Source: Planctomycetota bacterium (GTDB lineage: Bacteria; Planctomycetota; Planctomycetia; Pirellulales; Pirellulaceae). Taken from it: a DNA stretch of 64,000 bases. Below are positions 46,301 through 56,112 of this stretch, piece by piece. How positions within the stretch are numbered: position 1 is the stretch's first letter; every line of letters begins with the position of its first letter. The notes under the pieces are model-generated. The model was not told the origin of the DNA. It searched no databases and worked only from the letters and a program-made list of their open reading frames with translations. Location: contig JAPLNM010000033.1 in NCBI GenBank assembly GCA_026692845.1, positions 1 to 64,000 on the forward strand, given 5' to 3'. Position numbers and translations under genes: made by a program.

Positions 46301-46442
46301 CTCCAATCCCTGTCGTTTTGCGCGCCACTTTGCACGCTGAGGAATGGTCGACCTTGAAACCAAAATGGCATGTTATTTGGGCGTTGAATGCCGAGTGTTT
46401 TTTGATCGCCGTGCCGTACAAAAAACGCGGGAGGATACACTC

Positions 46443-46975
46443 GTGTCTGTCCCCAGTAGCAGCGTTGGGTTTGCTAGCGTTCGGTAAATTGCGCGCCGGG
46501 GGCATTTCTACAGGTGCCTGTCCCCAGTAGCAGCGGTGGTTTGCTAGCATTCGGCAGCTTGCACGCCGGGGGTATTTCGACAGGTGCCTGTCCCCAGTGG
46601 CAGCGGTGGATTTGCTAGCATTCGGCAGCTTGCACGCCGGGGGTATTTCGACAGGTGCCTGTTTCGACAGGTGCCTGTCCCCAGTGGCAGCGGTGGATTT
46701 GCTAGCATTTGGCAGCTTGCACGCCGGGGGTATTTCGACAGGTGCCTGTCCCCTGTAGTAGCGGTGGTTTGCTAGCATTCGGTGGCTTGCGCGCCGGGGG
46801 CATTTCGACAGGTGCCTGTCCCCAGTAGCAGCGGTGGTTTGCTAGCATTCGGTGGCTTGCGCGATGAGGGCATTTCGACAGGTGCCTGTCCCCTGTAGCA
46901 GCGGTGGTTTGCTTGCATTTGGTGGCTTGCGCGCCGGGGGCATTTCTGCCGGGGGCATTTCTGCCGGTGTCTACT
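46443..46975. repeat. REP-like array B flanking the RAYT gene (seven units)
   Basis: Units carrying GTGCCTGTCCCC, or GTGTCTGTCCCC in the first, begin at 46443, 46514, 46584, 46671, 46742, 46812 and 46882, period 70-71 bp. Each later unit starts GACAGG-TG-CCTGTC, a 6-bp palindrome, and holds TAGCA...TGCTA pairing around the GCGGTGG middle. Before 46671 a 17-bp partial duplication (extra GTGCCTGT at 46654) lengthens the spacing to 87. The arrangement parallels array A on the other side of the transposase. The following stretch to 47264 has no gene. Confidence 0.88.
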
Positions 46976-47264
46976 CCCAAGACCTGCCTGCAGCCGGCGA
47001 CAGTCGTCGGGAAGCGATTTTGTTGCCAATACCTGACTTCCGCCTGAAACGCTTATGTCTGACATGCCGGTTCTAACGCTCCAGCTTCACGAATCAACTC
47101 TACCCCTAGACCATTACGCAAATACTCGAAATCGATTCGTCCGATAAATTGAACTTCCAAACGTAGCGTTCCACCGATGGATTGATGGTTCCGCTCCGGT
47201 TATCCAAGTTGGACTTTCCCAGAAGACTGGGTTTTCGTCATCAGATAGAAGAAGGAACTTCTCG

Positions 47265-48956
47265 ATGTGTCGCAACCCCAATCATTTCGCTTCTTGCTTG
47301 GCTCGCCTATGGTCCCCCTTGAGCTCTGTATTTGGGTTCGGGGTGGCTGGGGCTGTCTGGTGCGTCGGATCCTTTCTTCCGGCCACAGCACAAGTAACCA
47401 TCACGAACGCTCCTTCGACGAACCATATCTCTGGCGAAGGCCTCTCACCAAGCTACTTCATTCCTCCTTCGCAGCCAACAACTCCTCCGCTCGACTCGGG
47501 CCTACCACTTGGCCTAGTTCCACCACCTGCCAAGACTCAACCCCTGGCTCCTACTCCCCCCTCGAAAGATTCTCAACTACACTCCCCCCCGAGTTCCTTG
47601 GCACCCTCGTTGTTCGGTAGTGGGGTGCCCTCGCCTCCCCAATTCCCATCGGTAGTAGGATCGCTACCCTCGATCCCCTCGATCCCCAATCCCGAAATCC
47701 CCCTCGGAGAAATCCCCCTCGGAGAAATACCCCTCGGAGAAATCTCAACACCCTTGTCCGATTGGTCCGACTCGCCTCAGTCAATTCAAGCCGCTCAGCC
47801 CAATACTTCGATCAATCTCGATCTTCGCTCTGCGTCGGCAAAAGGTGTATCGAGTTCCCTGGATAGCCAATCACACCAACCGCTCTCGAATCCATCTCCA
47901 TGGTTCTTTTCCTCCAACGCTCTTATCTACAACCTCCGCCCGGGTCCAAGCCGCTTATATTCTAGCGCTGCAAGCGACCCGGAACTCGGAACTCTGGACT
48001 CCCATAGTGTTCGCATGCCTTCGACTGGGGGATATGAACTCGGTATCGGCCGCTACTTTGGCTGCGGCAAGTATGCCCTTCAGGCTAACTATTGGGGAGT
48101 TTCTCCAGCCGTCTCGCGTGCTAGTATCGACGATTCGACATATGGCCCACTTGCAACCAACCTACCGTTCAATTTGCCTTCGTCGAGCGTACCTGGAAAA
48201 ATCGAAGGTTTATACTTGGGCGCTACCCCCATGTCCGAAGCTTTTCGAGGCGCTTCGGAACATCGATTGGAGAGCCAAAGAGAATTCAATAATCTGGAGC
48301 TGAATCTGTATTGGTTTGCAACGGGTGGGTCGGCCCGACAACCTATTGCTCCCCGATTTGACGACAGTCGCTGCTGGACACTTTCTGACCAACCTACTGG
48401 TCCGACCGCACCGTGGTTCCAAACGCCGAGTCGTCTTCATTTGAGCTTGTATTCCGGAGCCCGCTGGTTTCAGTTTCAAGACTTGATCGACTACCGTGCA
48501 AACGACGCTTACTTTCGATCCGATGTCCGCAATGATCTATGGGGCTTCCAAACGGGAGCTTTAAGCCACTGGGCGATGACTCCTCGCTGGTCACTTTGGG
48601 GCAATATCAACGGCGGTCTGTACAACAATCATGGCAAGATGCGGACCAACGCAGGCAACCAAGCCGGATTTGCTACGATCGTCTCACCAGGTGCGAGCAA
48701 TGGTGCTTTGTACGATTTCGACGTCTCAGGCAATTCCACCGCATTCCTTGGGGAGACATCAACAGGCCTTGGATGGCACTTCGCTCGAGGCTGGACGGCA
48801 AACTTGGGCTACCGTGTCATCGGCGTTTCCGGGGTTGGCACCGCCGAATCTCAGATACCGGGCGATGTTCGTGTTTCTTCGCAATCCAGTCGGATCCAAA
48901 GCAGCGATTCTTTGATTCTTCACGGATTTACTCTGGGGGCGGCTTACAACTTTTAA
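47265..48956 (+). CDS. BBP7-family outer-membrane beta-barrel protein
   Basis: 563 residues with a signal peptide (VAGAVWCVGSFLPATAQ). The N-terminal 160 residues are Pro/Ser/Leu-rich and disordered. The remainder is rich in alternating aromatic and small residues, including RFQF, LYSGARWFQFQD, YRVIGV and the final FTLGAAYNF, as in planctomycete BBP7 beta-barrel proteins. Its C-terminal Phe suits outer-membrane assembly. A 15-bp triplicate at 47701-47745 encodes IPLGE repeats. GAAGGAAC precedes the ATG by eight bases. It is the only gene between array B and the dehydratase. Confidence 0.8.
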   Translation: MCRNPNHFASCLARLWSPLSSVFGFGVAGAVWCVGSFLPATAQVTITNAPSTNHISGEGLSPSYFIPPSQPTTPPLDSGLPLGLVPPPAKTQPLAPTPPSKDSQLHSPPSSLAPSLFGSGVPSPPQFPSVVGSLPSIPSIPNPEIPLGEIPLGEIPLGEISTPLSDWSDSPQSIQAAQPNTSINLDLRSASAKGVSSSLDSQSHQPLSNPSPWFFSSNALIYNLRPGPSRLYSSAASDPELGTLDSHSVRMPSTGGYELGIGRYFGCGKYALQANYWGVSPAVSRASIDDSTYGPLATNLPFNLPSSSVPGKIEGLYLGATPMSEAFRGASEHRLESQREFNNLELNLYWFATGGSARQPIAPRFDDSRCWTLSDQPTGPTAPWFQTPSRLHLSLYSGARWFQFQDLIDYRANDAYFRSDVRNDLWGFQTGALSHWAMTPRWSLWGNINGGLYNNHGKMRTNAGNQAGFATIVSPGASNGALYDFDVSGNSTAFLGETSTGLGWHFARGWTANLGYRVIGVSGVGTAESQIPGDVRVSSQSSRIQSSDSLILHGFTLGAAYNF

Positions 48957-49110
48957 ACCTTAGAAAACCAATGATTCGATCCAGTATCTGCCAAGTAGCC
49001 CCGGTTCGCAAATGAATTGATGAATTCAAGTACGAGGATTTGCTTTCGTCTACATGGAAGCCGGGGAGCTTCAACCCGTAGACGGATTGAACGTCTTGCA
49101 AGAGTATCGA

Positions 49111-49470
49111 TCAGGTGCCTTCGTTCTTTAGTAATTGGTCAATCTTAGCCGCCAGGATAAAATCGTTTTCGCTCAATCCGCCAATAGCATGCGTGGTCAG
49201 TTCAATTTTTAGGTTTCGGTATCCGGTCAAATGCAGGTCCGGGTGGTGGCCTTCGGCCTCGGCCAGATCGGCGATTTGGTTGACACAAGCCATCATTTTG
49301 ATGAAATTTTTCAAGCGAACCGAGCGTTCGATCCACTTGCCGTCTTGACTCAAGATCCACTGCGGAATTGCGGAGTTTTGGGATATAGCCTGCTCGAGCG
49401 AACAGGCCTCGACCCCTCCCTCGCAGGGCAAACATTTCTTTTGAAGCAATTCTTCGCTTGTTCCGCTCAT
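49111..49470 (-). CDS. pterin-4-alpha-carbinolamine dehydratase
   Basis: 119 residues, the normal length. It recycles 4a-hydroxytetrahydrobiopterin, usually alongside an aromatic-amino-acid hydroxylase. The catalytic histidines are in EGHHPD (His75, His76) and LTTHAIGGLSENDF (His94). The N-terminus carries two Cys (KCLPCEGG) in a CxxC, also frequent in this family. No phenylalanine hydroxylase gene is adjacent. Confidence 0.9.
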   Translation of the reverse strand: MSGTSEELLQKKCLPCEGGVEACSLEQAISQNSAIPQWILSQDGKWIERSVRLKNFIKMMACVNQIADLAEAEGHHPDLHLTGYRNLKIELTTHAIGGLSENDFILAAKIDQLLKNEGT

Positions 49471-49539
49471 GGGTTACAATTCCTTGGTTCGGTCTTGGAG
49501 TTCGGTGGTTTTTTGATTCTTCTTTAGGATTATTGCGCA

Positions 49540-51891
49540 ATGGCTAGAGCCTGTCGTGATTTTACATCCTGTTTCTTGGCTTTCGGAATGGCCCTGGCCT
49601 GCATGCTCGCAACTGCTGGGGCTACCGATTGGAACAAGCTCAACGAGGAGTACGAAAAAAAGATCCAGCCACTGATCGAGCGATACTGTTCGGGTTGCCA
49701 TAGGGGAGCCGAGGCCGAAAGCGGTTTGGCGTTCAATAATTTCCCCGATGCGAAGAGTGTTTTTCGGCAAAGGCGAATTTGGGAGAAGGTCGCTCAGCGG
49801 ATCGAAATCGCCGACATGCCGCCGGCCGATTCGCCTCAGCCAAGCCAGGCGGAAAGCAAACTCCTGACTTCATGGATCCAATCGACGCTCAACGACATCG
49901 ACTGTGGCAAGACGCCTAATCCTGGATCAGTGACGCTTCGAAGGATCAATCGTTATGAGTACCGCAACTCGATAAGGGACTTGTTCAAACTCGATTACGA
50001 ACCTGCGTTGGGTTTCCCAGGCGATGACGTCGGCTATGGTTTCGACAACATCGCCGATGTGCTCACATTGCCGCCTCTCCTGATGGACAAGTACCTCAGT
50101 GCTGCCGAAGAAATCAGCCAAAAAGTCATTGTCGCCGCGAGTACCGGCCCAGTTTATAATTCGCCTCGCAAGATAAGCCAGCTGACGGCCGATTCTGGCG
50201 GCAAGTTCGAAGGGGACCGTTTTGTGTTCTTCTCCAACGGCAAGACTCCATTCGAGGAGCAGGCGCCTTGGACTGGGCTGTATACGTTGGAGCTCGGGAT
50301 GGCAGGCTCGGCTGCCGAAGGGCGATACCCCAAGGTGGTCATCACCGTCGATGGAAAGAAGATCGACGAGATCACCGTTAAGACGGAGTCTTCCAACATT
50401 GCCGAAGTGTTCCGAATTCCCATGAAATTGCGGGCTGGCAAGCGGCTTTTAGAAATCGCATTCGTGAACGACCATTACGTTGCGGCCAAGGATGGCCATG
50501 CCGCGCAGGATACGAATCTATATATCTTCGACCTTCGACTCACGGGTCAGAAAACGGCTGAGAAAATCCCCGAATCGGCATTGCCAGAGACCCATCGCGA
50601 GTTGGTTCGCGATTCGGTCCCATCGGCCACACGCACGGTAGCCGATGCGGCCAAGGATGTGATGCGTCGGATTGCGAGCCGAGCGTTCCGCAGGCCCGCG
50701 AGCGACGAGGAACTCAACCGCTTGGCATCGATCGTCGCAAAGACCGTCGAGTCTGGGGAAAGTTACGAGTTTGGATTGCAAACTGCACTTTCGGCGATCT
50801 TGGTGAGTCCGAATTTTCTATTTAAAGTCGAGGAACCCGCTTTGCGGATCGGCAATGCGTACCCGTTGCTGAGCGATTTTGAGCTCGCCACGCGACTGAG
50901 TTACTTTCTATGGAGTTCTACCCCGGACCGTGAGCTTTTGACGCTGGCTTCCAAAAAGCAACTGCGCGAGCCTGGAGTTTTGGCTGCCCAGCTCGATCGG
51001 ATGATCCGCGACGAGAGAGCCAGAGATTTTGTCCGCAACTTTGCAGGCCAATGGCTGACGTTGCGCAAGCTAGAGAGCTTTACGCCCAACGAGGGCCAAT
51101 TTCCAGATTGGAACGAACAGATTCGCGATTTCAGCAGAACGGAGACTTACTATTTGTTCCTTTATGTGTTGCGCGAGAACATGAGCGTGCTGCGATTGCT
51201 CGACGCGGATTTCTCGTTTATGAATGAGAAACTAGCGCGCTTTTATGGGGTGCCTGGAGTCCAGGGGGACAAATTCCAACTCGTGTCGCTCAAGGGGCAA
51301 AAACGACTCGGGATCCTGACGCATGCGTCGGTTCTTGCCGTGACGAGCAATCCGACACGGACGAGTCCTGTGAAGCGAGGCAAATGGATCCTCGACAACG
51401 TCTTGGGGACACCCCCACCGCCAGCACCGGCTGGAGTACCCGAACTGGACAAGGGAGAGTTGGTCGGCACGCTTCGCCAACAGCTCGAACAACACCGAGC
51501 CAATCCGGCTTGCGCTGCGTGCCACAAGCAGATGGATCCCTTGGGGTTGGCATTGGAGAACTACGACGCGATTGGACGATGGCGGACGAGCGACCGAGGC
51601 AGTCCGATCGATGCGTCTGGAGAGCTTCCAACGGGTGAGAAAGTACGTAATCCCGGGGATTTGATCCGATTGATCCGCGATCAAAAATCCGAGCAGTTCG
51701 TCCGAACCTTGACCGAAAAACTCATGACCTATGGGCTTGGACGCGGACTAGAATACTACGATCGATGCGCGATCGATTATATATTGGCGAATGCATCGAA
51801 GGATGATTATCGATTCCAGGAGCTGTTGCTCGGGATCATCACCAGCGACCCATTCGGTCGCAAGGGAACAAGGGACGAGGAATTGCCGTGA
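49540..51891 (+). CDS. DUF1592-type haem-binding PSCyt protein
   Basis: 783 residues, secreted. After the signal peptide comes a cytochrome c-type site CSGCH (50-54). LRRINRYEYRNSIRDLF is the DUF1587 block, followed by a beta-rich carbohydrate-binding-like segment (about 200-330), the DUF1592 helices, and a C-terminal segment with CAACHKQMDPLGLALENYD (DUF1588) and EQFVRTLTEKLMTYGLGRGLEYYDR (DUF1585). Such genes occur almost always just before a DUF1552 gene in planctomycetes. Electron transfer or sugar oxidation has been proposed, but function is unproved. The last base overlap GTGA couples it to the next gene. Confidence 0.92.
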   Translation: MARACRDFTSCFLAFGMALACMLATAGATDWNKLNEEYEKKIQPLIERYCSGCHRGAEAESGLAFNNFPDAKSVFRQRRIWEKVAQRIEIADMPPADSPQPSQAESKLLTSWIQSTLNDIDCGKTPNPGSVTLRRINRYEYRNSIRDLFKLDYEPALGFPGDDVGYGFDNIADVLTLPPLLMDKYLSAAEEISQKVIVAASTGPVYNSPRKISQLTADSGGKFEGDRFVFFSNGKTPFEEQAPWTGLYTLELGMAGSAAEGRYPKVVITVDGKKIDEITVKTESSNIAEVFRIPMKLRAGKRLLEIAFVNDHYVAAKDGHAAQDTNLYIFDLRLTGQKTAEKIPESALPETHRELVRDSVPSATRTVADAAKDVMRRIASRAFRRPASDEELNRLASIVAKTVESGESYEFGLQTALSAILVSPNFLFKVEEPALRIGNAYPLLSDFELATRLSYFLWSSTPDRELLTLASKKQLREPGVLAAQLDRMIRDERARDFVRNFAGQWLTLRKLESFTPNEGQFPDWNEQIRDFSRTETYYLFLYVLRENMSVLRLLDADFSFMNEKLARFYGVPGVQGDKFQLVSLKGQKRLGILTHASVLAVTSNPTRTSPVKRGKWILDNVLGTPPPPAPAGVPELDKGELVGTLRQQLEQHRANPACAACHKQMDPLGLALENYDAIGRWRTSDRGSPIDASGELPTGEKVRNPGDLIRLIRDQKSEQFVRTLTEKLMTYGLGRGLEYYDRCAIDYILANASKDDYRFQELLLGIITSDPFGRKGTRDEELP

Positions 51892-53225
51892 AACAACTCG
51901 ATCGACGAACCGTACTCAGGGGACTAGGGACCGCCATTACGCTTCCTTGGCTCGAAGCGATGTCACCTGTGAGCAGGGCCTGGGCCGCTGCAGACGAAAA
52001 GCCGGTGCGCGTTCTGTTTATGATGGTACCCAATGGAATTCATATGCCTGCATGGACTCCGGTTTCAGACGGTGCAGACTATGCGTTACCAGCGACCCTT
52101 GAGGTATTGGCCAAACACCGCAAGTCGCTCAATGTGTTTACGGGGCTGACGCTCGATGGGGCTAGAGATCACGGAGATGGTCCAGGCGACCATGCGCGTA
52201 GCGGGGCTTCGTTTTTAACCGGTGCGCATCCCAAGAAGACCGATGGATCGGATATCAAGAATGGGATATCGGTAGACCAAGTCGCCGCGCAGGGGATCGG
52301 CCACAAAACCCGATTTGCATCGCTGGAACTTGGAATGGAAGGCTCCAGTCAGTCCGGAAACTGCGACAGCGGTTACTCTTGCGCCTATTCGAGCAACCTT
52401 GCTTGGAGGAACGAGTCGAGTCCTTTGGCCAAAGAAATGGACCCATCGAGTGTCTTTGAACGGCTTTTTGGCACTCCCGACAAGGTTTCCGAAGGGGGGC
52501 CGACGACCGCGCGTGCTGCACGTCGAAAAAGCGTCTTGGATTACGCCCTCGAGGACGCCAACACCCTGAAACGAAAGCTTGGGGCTGCAGACACTCGTAA
52601 GCTCGACGAATACCTATATGCTGTGCGTGATGTCGAAAACCGGATCGGTCGTAGCGACAAGTTGCAGCTCGGTGAGAACGGGCTGCCGAGCTACTCGCGG
52701 CCTGCTGGAGTCCCCAGGGTATGGGAGGAACACTGCAAGCTGATGATGGACATGATCGGTCTAGCGATCCGGACCGATGCGACGCGAGTGCTGACTTTCA
52801 TGATGGCCAACGAGGGGAGCAATCGCGGGTATCCTGAGATCGGTGCTCCCGAGAGCCACCACGATTTGTCTCACCATGGGAAAAGTGAGGACAAACAGAC
52901 CAAGCTTCAAAAGATCAATCTATTCCACTTGCAGCAGTTTGCGTACCTGGCGGACCAACTGTCGGCAGTCGATGAAGGGGGTGAATCGCTTCTGGATCGC
53001 ACGATGATTCTTTACGGGAGTGGTATCTCCGACGGGGATCGGCATAATCACGACGACTTACCGATCCTGATGCTCGGTAAAGCTGGAGGCAGACTCAATA
53101 AATCGGGGCATTGGAAATACCCAGGCAATACTCCATTGTGCAATCTGTATCTTTGGATTCTGCATCAAGTTGGGATCAAGGCGGATCGTTTTGGGGATAG
53201 TACCGATTTGCTTCGGATCGGTTAG
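51888..53225 (+). CDS. DUF1552 protein with Tat signal
   Basis: 445 residues starting with GTG, overlapping the previous stop as GTGA. The twin-arginine signal RRTVLRGLGTAITLPWLEA is near the N-terminus, so it is exported folded. The remainder is DUF1552, which resembles the sulfatase/alkaline phosphatase superfamily-like DUF1501 group in sequence layout (ending FGDSTDLLRIG); I see no proven catalytic residues. It always pairs with DUF1592 proteins, so the two are presumed to act together at the cell envelope. The acyltransferase gene follows after 35 bases. Confidence 0.93.
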   Translation: MKQLDRRTVLRGLGTAITLPWLEAMSPVSRAWAAADEKPVRVLFMMVPNGIHMPAWTPVSDGADYALPATLEVLAKHRKSLNVFTGLTLDGARDHGDGPGDHARSGASFLTGAHPKKTDGSDIKNGISVDQVAAQGIGHKTRFASLELGMEGSSQSGNCDSGYSCAYSSNLAWRNESSPLAKEMDPSSVFERLFGTPDKVSEGGPTTARAARRKSVLDYALEDANTLKRKLGAADTRKLDEYLYAVRDVENRIGRSDKLQLGENGLPSYSRPAGVPRVWEEHCKLMMDMIGLAIRTDATRVLTFMMANEGSNRGYPEIGAPESHHDLSHHGKSEDKQTKLQKINLFHLQQFAYLADQLSAVDEGGESLLDRTMILYGSGISDGDRHNHDDLPILMLGKAGGRLNKSGHWKYPGNTPLCNLYLWILHQVGIKADRFGDSTDLLRIG

Positions 53226-53260
53226 GCTGGCAATCGGACTTCTATTGTCGAGCACCATTT

Positions 53261-54358
53261 TTGAACGCGGACTCCAGAGACTCGAAGGCGGCGGTTTGGA
53301 AAGGGGAACGGTTCGCCTTGGCGGATTTGCTGCGTGCGATCGCTTCGCTCGGTATCGTTTGGCACCACCTGTCCCTCTATGCCCCTCGGTCGGATCTTGC
53401 AGATCAAATCGCGCCGAGGCTTGGATACTTTCTATTCAATCATGCTCTCTACGCCGTAGCCATCTTCTTTGTGGTCGGTGGATTGACGTCAAGTGTAGAT
53501 AAGGGCTTTATCAAGCGGCCTGCAGGTGCGATGGACTGGGTTGCTTTTGCGCGAGGTTTATTGGATAGATACCTACGATTGGCGATTCCCTATCTAGTCA
53601 TGCTCTTTTTGCTACTCGGAACGGTGTGGATGACCGACCGATTCGGCTGGCCACTGCACTTGATCGAATCGTTCTCATGGCCCCAGTTTGTTTCGCATCT
53701 GTTTTTGGTTCAGAACTTGCTAGGCTTTGAGAATTTCTCGGCCGGTACTTGGTATCTGTGCATCGAGTTGCAATGGTCCTTTTTTATCGTTGGCTTGACG
53801 TTCTTTGCCAACGGATTCCAAACCGACCATGGAGCCAGTGCCCTTGTTCGCACTTGGTTGCTTTTTCCATTGGGATTGCTCAGCGCTTGGAACTGGAGCC
53901 GAGGCGATCGGTGGGAGGCTTTTTTCTTCTACTTTGCCGCTCAGTATGTGCTGGGGACTTTCTTGGGATGGACCTTGCAGGGAAAACTCCCAACTTGGAT
54001 ATTGTCGCTTTACAGTCTGTTGGCCGCAGGGAGCCTGATCCTGAATCCCAGACCGCAGTTGCTGATTTCTTTGTTGGTCGTGGCGGTGTTGTTTTTTGGA
54101 TACGCGCGGACCAAGAACTGGATATTGCCAGGTTATCTTCGTTGGCTAAGCGACATTTCTTACAGTCTGTTTTTGGTCCACTACTTGATCAATGGGCTGG
54201 TTCTCAAGACATTGGATGGCTGGTCGAGCCAAGAACCAGTTCACGCTGCGGCGGGAATGCTGATCGCCTTTGGTTGCAGTTTACTTGCTGCCGATGGTTT
54301 TCATCGCTGGGTAGAAGGCCCCTGGCAGCGTTGGGTCCGATCCCGATCCCTAAGGTGA
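53261..54358 (+). CDS. acyltransferase family 3 membrane protein
   Basis: 365 residues with about ten membrane helices. The N-terminus LADLLRAIASLGIVWHHLSLY, with His35 and His36, and LSDISYSLFLVHYLI near the end are the acyltransferase-3 signatures. Such enzymes O-acetylate sugars or lipids on the envelope. The start is TTG at 53261, since no ATG precedes the first helix. A GTG further in is possible but would cut the N-terminal segment. Its co-direction with the DUF1552 gene suggests read-through but not a shared pathway. Confidence 0.85.
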   Translation: MNADSRDSKAAVWKGERFALADLLRAIASLGIVWHHLSLYAPRSDLADQIAPRLGYFLFNHALYAVAIFFVVGGLTSSVDKGFIKRPAGAMDWVAFARGLLDRYLRLAIPYLVMLFLLLGTVWMTDRFGWPLHLIESFSWPQFVSHLFLVQNLLGFENFSAGTWYLCIELQWSFFIVGLTFFANGFQTDHGASALVRTWLLFPLGLLSAWNWSRGDRWEAFFFYFAAQYVLGTFLGWTLQGKLPTWILSLYSLLAAGSLILNPRPQLLISLLVVAVLFFGYARTKNWILPGYLRWLSDISYSLFLVHYLINGLVLKTLDGWSSQEPVHAAAGMLIAFGCSLLAADGFHRWVEGPWQRWVRSRSLR

Positions 54359-54424
54359 TCGGTACGGATGGAGCCATCCGCGGGAGGTCAGACACCTTCG
54401 CGTTCTTAAGAATCCATGCTTGGG

Positions 54425-56104
54425 TTATTTAGCGGACTTTTCGATTTGGTCCTTGGCCCACCGGCCTGCGCAACTAAGCGCATCCTGACTATCGATGGCG
54501 TGGCGTTCAACAATCGGTTTGGAATCGAGGAATCCGAATTCACCTAGCGTAAGAATGCAGCCGTATCCGACCAAATAGTTTTCGGGTGTGAGCGTTCCGA
54601 GGTCTAGGACTCTCTCGTGGAGTTGAGCGCGCAAGGCAGGGTCGTCCTGTTGCTTCATGGTTTTGCCGATCGCCCAGATCGCAGAAGTTCGCGACAGGTT
54701 CCCCATTTTGAAGTTGTCTTTTGGAATGTACTTACGAAGCATTGGCAAGACCGGCTCGTAGCGGTTGCGACCGAATGCCTCGAACAAGAAGCTCAACCGG
54801 ATGATATCTTGCTTGGCTACTTTTTCCTCAGCAGCTAAATCGCTGGTTAAACGCTCGGCGTGAGGCACGATGGCAGCGAGGATCTGAGGTTCGTTGGCCA
54901 ATTCCATCAGTGCCCAACCTGCAACCATGTTTACTTCGGGTCGAGTGTGTTCGAGGAGTTCGATGAATTTCGAGCAACGGGAGCGATCTTGGAGTTCAAC
55001 GGCTAAGACGATAGCTTGCTCGACTCCTTGCCAGGCTTCCGAGAGTAGATTTTGGCTGACGCAATCATCGACGGTCGGTCGGAAGTTTTTGCCTGCCAAC
55101 TCGAGGATCTGAGTTCTTGCGATTTTCCGGACTTTGAGGTCAGGGTCTGCCATGAGGGTTGCTTGGAGTCGCGTGTTCTGTTCGCTGGGGGTGCTTTTGA
55201 GGAGCTCTAGGGCAGCGAGTCGGATTGCATCATCGGGGTGTTTGGTCCAATCGACGACCATGGCTAGACCTTGCTGCGGGAAGTGTTGTGCGATGCTGCT
55301 TGCCGCTAGTCGTTGGGAGACAGGCGGGCCTTGTTGCAAAACGGTCTCGAGGAGTTTGAGCGCACTCGCATCGGTATGCGTGGCAACCAACGAGACGGCC
55401 AGCAGATGCTTGTCCGGATCTTGAGAGTTCAGGATCTGGTTGGCCAATTCCGTAAGGCCATTGGGTTGGAGAAGGCCGAGCGTTCGAGCGGCCGCAAATC
55501 GAGTGATGGGACTGGAGCGATTGGATTCAAGCCATTCCAGGCAGAGCGATCGGTCTTCCTCTTTTCCGACCTGCGCAAGGCCATTGAGTGCGTTTTCGAT
55601 TTGCGCAAAGGAGGATTTCGGATCCTTCAATCGTTGGCGCCAAAAATCCAGTGCGACAGGGGATTTCCATTTGCATAGGTAGGGCTCTACCATTGAAGAA
55701 GCAAGCGGGTCGCTTTTCGCGGCATTCCAAATGGTTTGTGCATTGGCCCCATCGTCCAGCAGGCACGCCGCAGAGATCATCGATCGTCGGGCGAGGATAG
55801 AATTGGCATCATTGCCGACTTGGTCGAGCACCAGCGTGAGGGTTTTCGGGGAATTCCTGAATCCGGGACGGTCGAAATTCAGGCAGATATTTTGGGCCGC
55901 CTCGAAACGTACGATCGCTTGCTCGCTCTTTAGATCGTTGACGTTGAGGAACTTGGCTCGTGGTTCGCGGATAGTATTCCAGACATCGCCGAAGCCCGGG
56001 TCGACTTCCCAACGGTGTTCCAGAGGCACGACGCGTTGAGCCCAAGCAGAATCGACAGCAAGGAAGGCAAGCAAACTGGCCAGGGAAATTCGAATGCTAT
56101 TCAT
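54425..56104 (-). CDS. secreted HEAT-repeat protein
   Basis: 559 residues with a signal peptide (ISLASLLAFLAVDSAWAQ). The rest is an alpha-helical solenoid of HEAT-like repeats, e.g. HPDDAIRLAALELLKSTP and PDLKVRKIARTQILELAG, from about residue 60 to 550. There is no haem motif, so it differs from the large PVC proteins. It starts nine bases after the ABC permease stop, so it is most likely the fourth gene of the ABC unit. Its partner is probably the periplasmic domain of the GldG-like protein or another envelope complex. Confidence 0.8.
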   Translation of the reverse strand: MNSIRISLASLLAFLAVDSAWAQRVVPLEHRWEVDPGFGDVWNTIREPRAKFLNVNDLKSEQAIVRFEAAQNICLNFDRPGFRNSPKTLTLVLDQVGNDANSILARRSMISAACLLDDGANAQTIWNAAKSDPLASSMVEPYLCKWKSPVALDFWRQRLKDPKSSFAQIENALNGLAQVGKEEDRSLCLEWLESNRSSPITRFAAARTLGLLQPNGLTELANQILNSQDPDKHLLAVSLVATHTDASALKLLETVLQQGPPVSQRLAASSIAQHFPQQGLAMVVDWTKHPDDAIRLAALELLKSTPSEQNTRLQATLMADPDLKVRKIARTQILELAGKNFRPTVDDCVSQNLLSEAWQGVEQAIVLAVELQDRSRCSKFIELLEHTRPEVNMVAGWALMELANEPQILAAIVPHAERLTSDLAAEEKVAKQDIIRLSFLFEAFGRNRYEPVLPMLRKYIPKDNFKMGNLSRTSAIWAIGKTMKQQDDPALRAQLHERVLDLGTLTPENYLVGYGCILTLGEFGFLDSKPIVERHAIDSQDALSCAGRWAKDQIEKSAK

Positions 56105-56112
56105 GATCGTTT

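Noticed and set aside
46260..47065. Minus-strand ORFs across array B with repeating residues such as GDRHLSK
   Set aside because: They are translations of the 70-bp repeat. They have no start signals and no homology expected of proteins.
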